This document shows, one piece after another, positions 1-8,059 of a stretch of 25,771 nucleotides of DNA. The DNA comes from Planctomycetales bacterium (GTDB lineage Bacteria; Planctomycetota; Phycisphaerae; SM23-33), in NCBI GenBank assembly GCA_030642005.1, contig DAOWOP010000015.1, positions 1 through 25,771 on the forward strand. The letters are read 5' to 3'. A program made the position numbers and the translations under genes. Under the pieces are notes generated by a model that was not told where the DNA came from, ran no database searches, and saw only the letters and a list, made by a program, of their open reading frames with translations. Positions within the stretch are counted from its first letter, which is position 1. Each line of letters starts with the position of its first letter.

Positions 1-110
1 AAACTTTCCCAATCGTTCCCATTGGTTCCCATTCGTTCCCATTGGTTCCGTTTGGTTCCGTTTCGTTCCGAATGGTTCCCAGCCGTTCCGTTTGGTTCCG
101 TTTGGTTCCC
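1..110. repeat. Degenerate 10-bp tandem repeat array
   Basis: Eleven consecutive decamers run in perfect 10-nt phase, with approximate consensus WTTSGTTCCS (for example attggttccc, attcgttccc, tttggttccg). The array is cut by the left edge of the window, so its full length is unknown. It lies downstream of the stop of the DUF4159 gene, which reads leftward. The unit is about one helical turn long. It has no coding appearance, and reading frames across it are low-complexity. Its function is unknown. Confidence 0.8.
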
Positions 111-113
111 TGT

Positions 114-131
114 CTGCCTGTCGGCAGGCAG
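114..131. repeat. Short hairpin (REP-like) after the decamer array
   Basis: The seven-base arms CTGCCTG (114-120) and CAGGCAG (125-131) are perfect inverted repeats around the tetraloop TCGG. No T-run follows on either strand, so it is not a standard intrinsic terminator. It could be a REP-like palindrome. The rest of the gap, 132-226, shows nothing I can interpret. Confidence 0.5.
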
Positions 132-226
132 GCGTTTCGGCCCGCTTACCTGCGTCGCTTTCCCAAAGACGGCATAAGTATAGGGGATCTTTTTGGAGTC
201 TTTTTTCTCCGATTTCGTGGGATTGG

Positions 227-2518
227 TTACTCAGCGAGCGTCTTGCCGGAAGCGTACAGGAGGATGTTACGCATCAATTCAAAGGCGCTGGCCGGCATAT
301 AACCACGAAGACCCCAACAGGGATAACCGACCAGACCGGCGGTCAGATCGTCCCGGCTGAAGATTATCGCCAATCGACCCTTATATAAGACCCCACGCAA
401 TCGAGGCTTATGCGGATCGGCTATATAACCACGAATCGCCTTGCGATAAGAAACCTTTTGTATGACCGTGCCGACCTTGGTGAAAATGGCGTGGTTGGAA
501 AAAATCGGCCCGTACTTGCCTTCCGGCAGGACCTTGGCGAAGGTCTTCTCGGCAGCGTTGGCGAACGCCTTGTTCCCACCGGCGGCATCGACTATCAACG
601 TCCCCCCATCATCAATATACTTACGTAATACCTTGTGTTCGGCATTGGTGAGTGTAAATGCAGTCGTGCCGGTCATCGCGGCGACGGGCTGTTTCGATGC
701 GTCAAGATCGGTTATCGACGTCGGGCCGGAAACATCCACCGCAATACGATGCCTGTTACCCATCAGGACCGAAAAACGCTTCCACGCCAGCGGTTCGGGA
801 TTGTAATTGCCGGCGTACTTGACCCGCGTAACCTTCAACGTCGTAACGGGCGTGAATTTCTTTACCCTCGGCCAGGGGCTTACTCCTCGGCTGCGGAGCG
901 AACCCTTGTCGGTAACGTAAAAATAGACATTGGCCACCAGGGAAAAGATATCGGCCTCGGTGTCAGCGGCGTGAACATTCATCTGAAGGGCAAGTGAAAC
1001 CTCCGTCGGCGAGTGGATCGCCAGCAGGCGAACACCGTTGGAAATACCCATCAGCCCATGTCGGGAGATCTTGAAATGAATGTTATAGACAGGATGGTTG
1101 TGGTCGAGCCGAGTCATTTCATGCCGCGGGAATATTTTGGCGTAGCATTTCTGCATCGCCGTGTTGAAGGCCCCCTTGCTGCACGCTGCTTCGGAAAATA
1201 TCACGCCGCCCTGATATACGAAACGCCTGAGCGCCTCGATGTCCTCATCTGTGAATTTCGGCTCGGTTGCGCCGGAGATGTAGAGGATCGGCGCGTCGTG
1301 CCACTCCGAGACCGGCACGCCGAGGTGGATAATCTGCCAGTTGACCGACTTTTCGAAGGTTCGGGAAATCCATTGGGTGAAGTTAGCCAAATCCCTTGGC
1401 CGGCAGTTCCATGAGCCGGGGTACTTGAGTTTATTGAACAGTACCGGATGCTGCCCGCGTGCGAGAAAAAGCAGGGCGAAGGAAGTGTTGATAACGTTTC
1501 CAAAACCGCCGTTGGCGTTTTGCATACGCAGCAATCGTAAGGTGCAGAGTTTATACCAGTCCTTTTTACCGAAGTATTTGTATCCGCTGGCCAGACCGAC
1601 GCGCTCAACACCATAGAGATAGTAATGATACCACGACCCGCCCCTATTAGGATTACTGGTGGCGCTGAAGTTTTTGTCCATCCAGGCCAGGCCACGGACA
1701 ATTGGTTTATAGTCGGTATCGGCCCTGCACTTGATGAACTCCCTGCGATAGATCGCATCGAAGCAGATGAACATGGAGGCCAGTCCCGCCGCACTCATGG
1801 AACCATAACTCCCGCCTTTTTTGCCTCGATAAGCCCAGCCGCCGTCGGGCCTCTGGTCCGCTTTCCAATGCTTTTCCACATGCTTCCAGTACCTTATGGG
1901 CACTTTGATACCGTTTCTCGCTCCGGCCCAGACGCCCAGGACGGCCAGTTGACTGTTGGAGTTGTCGTACCAACCCTTGGGCAAGTCAGCAAAGTCGCGC
2001 ACAGGTCGCCCGGGTTTTTCGTAGGGAGCGTAACTGTAAGCGCCGTGGCCTCCGACGGCATGAAGCAGCCACTTGACGTCTTCATCGAGTTTCTGATGGT
2101 ATGGACTGTTTTGCCCCAGCATGGCCCAGACGTTTGCCCGCATCGCCCGGGCGTACGTGCCGGACATCTCGATCTCCGCGAGCCACTTGAGGGTCTTTTT
2201 CATTCGCATTTCATGGGGGCTTTCGCCGGCGGCCAGCAGCGCATACGCACGCAGAGCCGTTACTCCCCCGTAATTGCGATCTTGAGCACCCCCGCCACGT
2301 TGGCCCGGCTTGCCGACTTCGGGCCAGTGTTCGTCAGCCCACTGCGACCACAGCCAGGCCTTGGCTTTTTCGATAGCCTTTTCGACCGCCTGGGTGTCCC
2401 ACTCATCCGCCTGCTGTTCGACCCGGCTCACGACAGGCTGAGCGCCAGCAGGAACGGCCAGCAGCAAAAGCGCCGCGATAAAAACACATCCCGTAAGCAA
2501 ATGTCGCGTATCCATCAT
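227..2518 (-). CDS. Secreted alpha/alpha-repeat protein with two DUF4159 domains
   Basis: The product is about 763 residues. The longest frame begins with TTG at 2530, but ATG at 2518 is preferred: GGGA lies 6 nt upstream and a clean Sec signal peptide follows (hydrophobic core TGCVFIAALLLLAVPAGA, cleavage after AGA). Residues about 45-370 resemble the prenyltransferase/squalene-cyclase alpha/alpha toroid fold, with repeated GGW/GGF turns such as DGGWAYRGKKGGSYGS and NANGGFGNVINTSFALLFLA. A DUF4159 domain follows (about 390-550; YISGATEPKFTDEDIEALRRF) and then a second, diverged copy (about 580-760; TLTNAEHKVLRKYIDDGG). DUF4159 proteins are common in planctomycetes, often near MoxR/VWA genes, but none are seen here. 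No molecular function is established. The gene stands alone, divergent from the M48 gene. The product is probably periplasmic. Confidence 0.85.
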   Translation of the reverse strand: MMDTRHLLTGCVFIAALLLLAVPAGAQPVVSRVEQQADEWDTQAVEKAIEKAKAWLWSQWADEHWPEVGKPGQRGGGAQDRNYGGVTALRAYALLAAGESPHEMRMKKTLKWLAEIEMSGTYARAMRANVWAMLGQNSPYHQKLDEDVKWLLHAVGGHGAYSYAPYEKPGRPVRDFADLPKGWYDNSNSQLAVLGVWAGARNGIKVPIRYWKHVEKHWKADQRPDGGWAYRGKKGGSYGSMSAAGLASMFICFDAIYRREFIKCRADTDYKPIVRGLAWMDKNFSATSNPNRGGSWYHYYLYGVERVGLASGYKYFGKKDWYKLCTLRLLRMQNANGGFGNVINTSFALLFLARGQHPVLFNKLKYPGSWNCRPRDLANFTQWISRTFEKSVNWQIIHLGVPVSEWHDAPILYISGATEPKFTDEDIEALRRFVYQGGVIFSEAACSKGAFNTAMQKCYAKIFPRHEMTRLDHNHPVYNIHFKISRHGLMGISNGVRLLAIHSPTEVSLALQMNVHAADTEADIFSLVANVYFYVTDKGSLRSRGVSPWPRVKKFTPVTTLKVTRVKYAGNYNPEPLAWKRFSVLMGNRHRIAVDVSGPTSITDLDASKQPVAAMTGTTAFTLTNAEHKVLRKYIDDGGTLIVDAAGGNKAFANAAEKTFAKVLPEGKYGPIFSNHAIFTKVGTVIQKVSYRKAIRGYIADPHKPRLRGVLYKGRLAIIFSRDDLTAGLVGYPCWGLRGYMPASAFELMRNILLYASGKTLAE

Positions 2519-2566
2519 CCTGAATCCCAAAATCAGGGCATACTCACTACCAAGTCCGCTATGCCG

Positions 2567-2572
2567 ATTATA
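2567..2572 (-). promoter_or_regulatory. Candidate -10 box for the DUF4159 gene
   Basis: A perfect TATAAT reads on the minus strand about 50 nt upstream of the ATG at 2518. A TTGACT lies at 2595-2600, but the spacer would be 22 nt, longer than the usual 16-18, so the -35 assignment is unsafe. It lies in the 245-bp divergent gap. Confidence 0.4.
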
Positions 2573-2670
2573 GTGTATCTCCCTGTGATTTTTCAGTCAA
2601 TCCGGCGGAACCTGTTTGATAACGTCAAGTATCCGGGTACGTGGGATTTTGTGTTCGCCGGCTGCGGACA

Positions 2671-2676
2671 TATAAT
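2671..2676 (+). promoter_or_regulatory. Candidate -10 box for the M48 lipoprotein gene
   Basis: A perfect TATAAT on the plus strand lies about 90 nt upstream of the M48 start. The best -35 at 16-18 nt spacing is a weak TTGTGT-like hexamer. The perfect hexamer and the location in a divergent gap are the only support. Confidence 0.35.
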
Positions 2677-2763
2677 GCAATAGCGATTAATATGAATACT
2701 TGCCGCGCGTTACGACATGAAATAACTTGCGTCATAGGCCGACAAATTTTTCCTGGAAAGGGC

Positions 2764-3630
2764 ATGAGAATGCAAACGTACATCGCAAGGAAAAGAATAG
2801 CGTTGTTTGCCATGTTTCTGCTTCCGCTCGCGGCGGGAGGCTGCACCACAAATCCCGCAACGGGAGAAAAACATCTTATCGTTATTTCACGGGAGCAGGA
2901 GATCGCCATAGGCGTCGAGGCTGCACCCGAGTTCGAGAAGGAATTCGGCGGCAGGGTTCCCAACGAACAACTCCAGGCGTACGTTCAAATGGTGGGCGGG
3001 AAGGTCTCTTCCGTCTCCGAGCGCGAGATGCCTTACGAGTTCACGCTCGTGCAGTCGAAAGTCCCGAACGCTTTCGCCCTGCCGGGAGGGAAGATATTCA
3101 TCTCCGCCGGCCTTATGAGCAAAATGACCAATGAAAGACAGTTAGCGGCTGTGCTTGGCCACGAAACCGCCCACGTCGCCGCACAGCACAATGTCATGGG
3201 TATGCAACGTCAGATGGGGGCCGCCGTCCTTGTGGACATCGCCGGGCAAATCGCAGGGAAAGAAAAAGCCGGATCAGCACAAGCAGCCACCAAAGTTGTT
3301 GCCGGCATGGTCGGCCTGAAGTACAGCCGCAACGATGAATACCAGGCGGACAAACTCGGCATTCGCTACATGGCTCGTGCGGGATACAACCCGTGGGGAA
3401 TGGTCGAACTGCTCACCGTCCTGCTCAATCTCTCGAAGTCCGAACCCGGGTCGATGGGAGAGATGTTCCGGACACATCCGCTGACCAGTAAGAGAATCGC
3501 CGAGGCAACAGATATTATCGAGGACAAACACAAGGGCTTCTCGCCGAGCACCGCCGATCCGAACGCCAATCGGTTCCTTGAAATGCGCAGGCTGCTATTG
3601 ACCACGGTAAGTGGATTGGCGGAAAAGTAA
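2764..3630 (+). CDS. M48-family zinc metallopeptidase lipoprotein
   Basis: The product is about 288 residues. The frame is open from 2641, but the start is taken at 2764 (or 2770) because GGAAAGGG at 2755-2762 is the only good ribosome site and a lipoprotein signal begins there. The signal ends in the lipobox LAAGGC with Cys27. The zinc motif HETAH (His133, Glu134, His137) lies in LGHETAHVAAQH, and the third ligand Glu192 is in NDEYQADKLG, as expected for M48 peptidases of the BepA/LoiP type. These work on outer-membrane or envelope proteins in the periplasm; the substrate here is unknown. The tail matches the family, with a THPLTSKRIAEA segment. It converges on the secA-like gene with a 68-bp gap in which I see no clear terminator. 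Whether it serves the neighbouring export block is speculation. Confidence 0.92.
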   Translation: MRMQTYIARKRIALFAMFLLPLAAGGCTTNPATGEKHLIVISREQEIAIGVEAAPEFEKEFGGRVPNEQLQAYVQMVGGKVSSVSEREMPYEFTLVQSKVPNAFALPGGKIFISAGLMSKMTNERQLAAVLGHETAHVAAQHNVMGMQRQMGAAVLVDIAGQIAGKEKAGSAQAATKVVAGMVGLKYSRNDEYQADKLGIRYMARAGYNPWGMVELLTVLLNLSKSEPGSMGEMFRTHPLTSKRIAEATDIIEDKHKGFSPSTADPNANRFLEMRRLLLTTVSGLAEK

Positions 3631-3698
3631 TACCAATTCTCGGCGGGTAACGCCTTCAAGCGTGGTGCAGCGAAACTTGTGGGCGCACCTGATCAGTT

Positions 3699-5687
3699 TC
3701 ATCGTTCGCTGCCGGCGAAACCGAGGTACTCGTCCAGCCAGTCGTCGCTTCGGAGAACGCCCTTGCGCTGGCGCAGGGTCAGGTGTTCTGCACGGCGTTG
3801 GGCGAAGTCGGAGACCTTGCGGGTAACGGTAGAGGAGATTTCCCGGTCGGTTCGGCCGAAGCGACGGCGAAGAACGACCGAGATGTGCGGTGCGTGACGG
3901 CGGACAAGTTCGTCGGCCAGGCTGACGACGGCTTGGGCGCTTCCGGGGTCGCCCTGGCGTGCGGACCGCCCGAAGAGCTGACGATCGACGCGCCCCGCCT
4001 CGTGGCGTTCGGTGGCTATGACGTGCAGGCCGCCGAGTTCGGCGACGCCCTGGCCGAGTTTGATATCCGTGCCTCGGCCGGCCATATTCGTCGCGACGGT
4101 GATCCTGCCGGTCTGACCGGCGCCGGCGATGATCTGCGCCTCCTCGGCGTGTCGAACGGCGTTGAGGACCTGATGCTCAAGGCCATCGGCGGTAAGCAGT
4201 TCGCTCAAATGCTCGCTTGCCCGGACGCTCCGCGTGCCGACAAGGACGGGTCTGCCGACATCATTGATGCAGCGGATTTCATCAACGACCGCCCGCCACT
4301 TGGCCTGCTCGGTGGCGAAGACCTTATCCGGCAAGACCTTCCGAATGCACGGGCGGTTCGTAGGAACCACAACAACCGGCATGTGGTAAATCTGCCAAAA
4401 CTCACGCCGGGCCTCGGCGGCCGTACCTGTCATGCCGCAAAGTTTGCGGTACAGGCGGAAGAACCGCTGGAAACTCACGCGGGCGTAAGTGTCCTTCGGC
4501 GGGTTTATTTCCAGGTGTTCCTTGGCCTCGACCGCCTGATGCAGCCCGTCTCGCCACTCGCGGTCGGGCATAAGTCGGCCTGTGAACTCATCGACGATGA
4601 CGACTTTGTCATCCTGCAAAACGTACTGCTTGTCGTTCAGATAAAACTCACCAGCGGTCAATGCCTGGACGACAAGTTCTTCTCTGCGGCGAGCGCCGGC
4701 CCATATCCCACCAAGCGGTTCGCTCAATTCGGCAAGGTGGTCCTTTCCTGCGGCGGTCAGTTCAACCTCTCGATAGCGATGGTTCACGCGATAGTGAGAC
4801 TGCGGTTCAAGAGACCCAGCCATTTCAGCGGCGTGGCCGAAGGCCTCGACCTGTTCGGGATTGGGGGCATTGCCGGAGATGATAAGCGGCGTAACGGCCT
4901 CGTCTATCAAAACCGAGTCGGCCTCGTCCACTATGGCGTAGTGCAGGCCCCGTTGCACGAGCCGGTCCGTCCCGCTGCCGGCGCCCTCGGCGATCTTTGC
5001 CAGCAGCGCCTCCGGCAGGCCCCGCAATTGCCCCAGTGCCAATCGGTCCCGAAGGAAATCGGCAGTTACTTCCTTGTTGGTGCAGTATGTAATGTCGGCC
5101 TGGTAGGCGGAGCGACGATTGGCAGGGTCCATATCCTGCTCGATGTGCGCGACGCTCAGGCCACAGAATCTGTAGATTTTACCCATCCATTCGGCGTCAC
5201 GGCGTGCGAGGTAGTCGTTGACGGTAATGATATGGCAACCTCGGCCTCGCCAGCCGGCTACTGTGGCGGGCATGGTAGCCGCCAGAGTTTTACCCTCTCC
5301 TGTCGCCATCTCGGCGACGCAGCCGGCCTCCAGGGTCAATGCCCCGGCCACCTGAACCGGAAAAGGTTTTTCGCCCAACTGCCGGGATGCGACCTCGCGA
5401 ACAAGTGCAAATGCACGTTCCAGATCAGCCTCTCCGTCCCTGCCCCGGCGGAAGAGTTCGCAAACCCCCTTCGCCTTTTCGCGGAGGCTCGCGTCGCTCA
5501 TGTCGGTGAATTGTTTTTCCAGCGTACAGATTCTCTCGGCACGTTGAAGGAATTGTCTTCGTCGCGGCGCCAACCGCCCCGCCATGCCGACGCAGGCGTC
5601 CCATGCGGCGTCCAGCCCCTTTGGCAATTCCTTACCGCTTGTCCGCCGAGCAAGCATCCGCCAGGTTGTGCCGGGTATCGCTGTCAT
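3699..5687 (-). CDS. SecA-like preprotein translocase ATPase, C-terminally shortened
   Basis: The product is 662 residues, against roughly 900 for E. coli SecA. Nucleotide-binding domain 1 carries GEGKT (residues 130-134), a VNDYLARRDAEWM segment and a DEAD box (254-257). The preprotein cross-linking region and the DEFTGRLMPDREWRDGLHQA signature are present, as is the second ATPase domain with GMTGTAAEAR, ATNMAGRGTDIKL and the arginine-finger motif QLFGRSARQGDPGS near residue 570. Only about 90 residues follow that motif, ending early in the long scaffold helix. The two-helix finger, helical wing and zinc-binding tail of housekeeping SecA therefore appear to be missing. The ATG at 5687 lies 1 nt from the repeat at 5689, whose GGAAAT serves as the only visible SD-like sequence. 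It is the last gene of the block containing HlyD/M50 proteins. It is probably a specialised paralogue rather than the housekeeping enzyme; export of the giant neighbour protein is inferred. Confidence 0.9.
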   Translation of the reverse strand: MTAIPGTTWRMLARRTSGKELPKGLDAAWDACVGMAGRLAPRRRQFLQRAERICTLEKQFTDMSDASLREKAKGVCELFRRGRDGEADLERAFALVREVASRQLGEKPFPVQVAGALTLEAGCVAEMATGEGKTLAATMPATVAGWRGRGCHIITVNDYLARRDAEWMGKIYRFCGLSVAHIEQDMDPANRRSAYQADITYCTNKEVTADFLRDRLALGQLRGLPEALLAKIAEGAGSGTDRLVQRGLHYAIVDEADSVLIDEAVTPLIISGNAPNPEQVEAFGHAAEMAGSLEPQSHYRVNHRYREVELTAAGKDHLAELSEPLGGIWAGARRREELVVQALTAGEFYLNDKQYVLQDDKVVIVDEFTGRLMPDREWRDGLHQAVEAKEHLEINPPKDTYARVSFQRFFRLYRKLCGMTGTAAEARREFWQIYHMPVVVVPTNRPCIRKVLPDKVFATEQAKWRAVVDEIRCINDVGRPVLVGTRSVRASEHLSELLTADGLEHQVLNAVRHAEEAQIIAGAGQTGRITVATNMAGRGTDIKLGQGVAELGGLHVIATERHEAGRVDRQLFGRSARQGDPGSAQAVVSLADELVRRHAPHISVVLRRRFGRTDREISSTVTRKVSDFAQRRAEHLTLRQRKGVLRSDDWLDEYLGFAGSER

Positions 5688-5688
5688 A

Positions 5689-5781
5689 CAATTTCCGATT
5701 TCCGATTTTCAATTTCCAATTGGAACAATGTTCGACCGCTCCTGGGGATCAATTGGAAATTGGAAATCTGCAATTGGAAAT
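5689..5781. repeat. Gene-less inverted-repeat hairpin element (copy A)
   Basis: The 34-nt arm at 5689-5722, built of TTTCCRATT-like units, is matched by an opposing arm ending at 5781. Over 32 nt (5691-5722 against 5750-5781) 28 positions pair, leaving a 27-nt loop. The left arm is 32/34 identical to the arm at 7976-8009 and 33/34 identical to the reverse complement of 8482-8515. The element lies 1 nt from the secA-like start codon and 3 nt from the M50 stop codon, filling the whole intergenic gap. It may act as an intercistronic RNA hairpin. No target-site duplication is evident. Confidence 0.85.
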
Positions 5782-5784
5782 CCC

Positions 5785-7971
5785 TTATATGTGGAACCTT
5801 CGCTGGATGAGTTGCAGAAGCGACCGCCACCATTGCGCCAGCAGCGGTCTGGCGGGCATCTCGAAGCGGACAACCACACGCTGACCGCTCAGCAGTTTGA
5901 CATTTTCCGCCTTGCCCGGAGCAACGTGGATTTCGAAGAACCGTTCAGCCGCCTTTATACCGCGCGGGTCGTCTGGAGCGGTTTGTATCGACCCGCCGAC
6001 AGCGTAGCCCAGCGCCGCCGAAGGAAGTTGCTTCGAACCGGCAGGCATGATTTGAAGTTTCCTCCCGGACACCTGCATGTCAGATCGGCCCTTGATGCGT
6101 ATTTCCACGTTGTCGTACGCCTCTGCCACAAGCATCGTCGCTACCTGCTGATCGGCTGTGGCGCGGACGATGACCCGCTCCAGGTCCGCAACCAGACCGA
6201 CCTTATCGCCCCGGCGGACGTAACCACCTTTGATTCGCTCTATTTCAGGTGAAATCCACGTGCCGGCTATCGGTGCGTGCAGCGCCAAGGAGTTAAGTTG
6301 TTCTTCTACCCTGCGGATTTGCTCGTCGAGAGCGACGATCTGTTCGGTCAGGATTTGGGCGGCGACCGGCTCCTGCGTCCGGGCTATTCGCAGCCTGGCC
6401 TGGAGACGGCGACGTTCAGCCAGCAATTGCTCGTGCCGGGCCTTCAGTTCAGGATTTTCGCATCGCAGAAGGACCGGACCGTCCGGGCCGACATGCCGGC
6501 CTGAAGGGAGAAAATCTTTTACAAACCCGTCCACCTCGGCGTGGACAATCGACATGCTTATCGGCTCGACGATGCCCTCAACCCGGCAGCGATCCGGAAC
6601 TCTGATAAGCCCCAGGCCTATAAACACAGTTACAATAAAAATTAATGTACTTGCCACCGCGCGCGGGCGCTCGCGCGCCAGTTCTCCGCTGGTGGCGAGG
6701 TAACGAATGAACTTGCCCAACGGTACGCAGAGCCAGGTGAACGCCGCCACCAGGCCGAAACCGATCGCCAATATCGCCAGGGGCTTAGGCAGGCGGTCGG
6801 TCAGGAACAGCAGGATCATGGAAAAGATAAATATCCGATAGACCGTCGAGGCGATGCCGTAGAAGACGAACCACCCGCGCTCGCCGGGCGTGTGGGCGGG
6901 ACTTCTCGCCTGCCGGATGGACCAGACGTAACGCTTGACGAGGTAGTAGATGTATTGTTTGGACCGCTGGGCGAGGTTGGGTATCTCCAGCAGGTCCGAG
7001 AGGATGTAATAGGCGTCGTATCGCAGCAGCGGGTTGCCGTTGAAAAGCAGCGAGGAGACGCCGGCGATGAACATGATGTTGTAGCAAACGGCGTGGACGG
7101 CGGTTCCGGAGCGCGTGCCGGCCCAGATGATTGCCGCGATTGCCGCGATTGCCAGTTCCACGAACATCCCAGCGGCTCCGACAATCGCGCGATGCCACTT
7201 GCTCTGAAACGCCCATGCGCTGGAAGCGTCAACGTACGGAAGCGGCGTGAAGACCAGGAACATCACCCCCATTACGTGGACTTCGCCGCCGCCGGCCAAC
7301 CGGCCGAACCTCTTGCACGCGAAGGCGTGGCCGAACTCGTGAAAGACCTTCGCCACAACCATTCCAAGGTATAAAAACGGCAGGTTTGCCGGATCGAACA
7401 CGTTCGAGGCACGGTCGGCCAACTCGCCGGCCCGGCCGACGAGAAAATACAACCCGACGCCAATCAGCACCAGCCACAACGCCAGTCCGTATTTAGTGAA
7501 AACCCGCCCAAACACACCCATCCAGCGGTCGAGAAAGTGGTCCGGGTCGATGAGAGGAATGCGGGCAAACAGCAGGTTCATGACGTATCCCTGCACCTCC
7601 CTGATCCTGCGTTTGCGGTACCTTTGAAGCAGGCCTTCGGCGTCCGGCGGCAGTTCCGCGACGAGTAGATTCGAGGTGTACAACTGCCCAAGCAATTGAA
7701 TAGCCTCGCCCTGCGTCGGGGCCTCATCACCTAGTTGCTCGTTACACGTATGCCAGACCTCCGCAACGGTTTGCCTGCCGTCCAGCATCGCAATGAAATA
7801 GTAAGCCGGCTCGTTCAGGCGGAAGAACTGATTGTTTGTGGGATCCTGCAGGACGTGCCACATCCGCCCGCGGAAGTGCTGGCGGAATACCTGGACCGTG
7901 GACCTCAGTCTCGGCCTCATCCCGGAAATGCGATACCAGGACTCACTGAATGTCGGTCTTTCGATTGCCAA
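5785..7971 (-). CDS. PqqD-like / M50 site-2 protease / HlyD-type fusion protein
   Basis: The product is about 728 residues. Residues about 30-105 resemble a PqqD-like fold (WHVLQDPTNNQFFRLNEPAY). A multi-helix membrane core of about seven segments holds the S2P zinc motif HEFGH (211-215) and the third-ligand region NGNPLLRYDAYY with Asp319. After the last TM helix comes a barrel-sandwich half (about 470), a coiled coil (about 505-565, RRLQARLRIART) and a second half with SLALHAPIAGTWISP, as in HlyD/membrane-fusion proteins. Such hybrids occur in secretion-like clusters. The M50 part may cleave a membrane substrate, or may serve as a channel-like scaffold. The start is uncertain: TTG at 7971 follows an in-frame stop by two codons, and the next in-frame ATG is codon 18. 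TTG is preferred because TFSESWYRI precedes the conserved region. The repeat cassette borders the start and copy A borders the stop. Confidence 0.88.
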   Translation of the reverse strand: MAIERPTFSESWYRISGMRPRLRSTVQVFRQHFRGRMWHVLQDPTNNQFFRLNEPAYYFIAMLDGRQTVAEVWHTCNEQLGDEAPTQGEAIQLLGQLYTSNLLVAELPPDAEGLLQRYRKRRIREVQGYVMNLLFARIPLIDPDHFLDRWMGVFGRVFTKYGLALWLVLIGVGLYFLVGRAGELADRASNVFDPANLPFLYLGMVVAKVFHEFGHAFACKRFGRLAGGGEVHVMGVMFLVFTPLPYVDASSAWAFQSKWHRAIVGAAGMFVELAIAAIAAIIWAGTRSGTAVHAVCYNIMFIAGVSSLLFNGNPLLRYDAYYILSDLLEIPNLAQRSKQYIYYLVKRYVWSIRQARSPAHTPGERGWFVFYGIASTVYRIFIFSMILLFLTDRLPKPLAILAIGFGLVAAFTWLCVPLGKFIRYLATSGELARERPRAVASTLIFIVTVFIGLGLIRVPDRCRVEGIVEPISMSIVHAEVDGFVKDFLPSGRHVGPDGPVLLRCENPELKARHEQLLAERRRLQARLRIARTQEPVAAQILTEQIVALDEQIRRVEEQLNSLALHAPIAGTWISPEIERIKGGYVRRGDKVGLVADLERVIVRATADQQVATMLVAEAYDNVEIRIKGRSDMQVSGRKLQIMPAGSKQLPSAALGYAVGGSIQTAPDDPRGIKAAERFFEIHVAPGKAENVKLLSGQRVVVRFEMPARPLLAQWWRSLLQLIQRRFHI

Positions 7972-7975
7972 GTTT

Positions 7976-8009
7976 CAATTTCCGATTTCCGATTTCCAAT
8001 TTCCGATTG
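7976..8009 (+). repeat. Left 34-nt terminal repeat of the cassette (copy B)
   Basis: The arm consists of repeated TTTCCGATT/TTTCCAATT units bounded by CAATTTCC and CCGATTG. It is 32/34 identical to the left arm of the hairpin at 5689-5722. Read on the minus strand it places GGAAATTG just ahead of the M50 TTG start, possibly acting as the ribosome site. Confidence 0.85.
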
Positions 8010-8059
8010 AACAGATAAAAAGCAGTCAAGTATTGTCTCATTTGGAAATCGGAAATTGT

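Noticed and set aside
2641..2763. N-terminal extension of the M48 gene to 2641
   Set aside because: It would bury the lipoprotein signal 60 residues inside and overlap the TATAAT box; the ribosome site supports 2764 or 2770.
3783..5810. A 675-codon open frame on the plus strand
   Set aside because: It is antisense to the SecA-like gene, whose motifs are unmistakable; the plus-strand product shows no recognisable domain and is an effect of codon bias.
7976..8058. The TTTCCGATT repeats as a CRISPR array
   Set aside because: Units are only about 9 nt, have no unique spacers, and are arranged as inverted arms; no cas genes are present.
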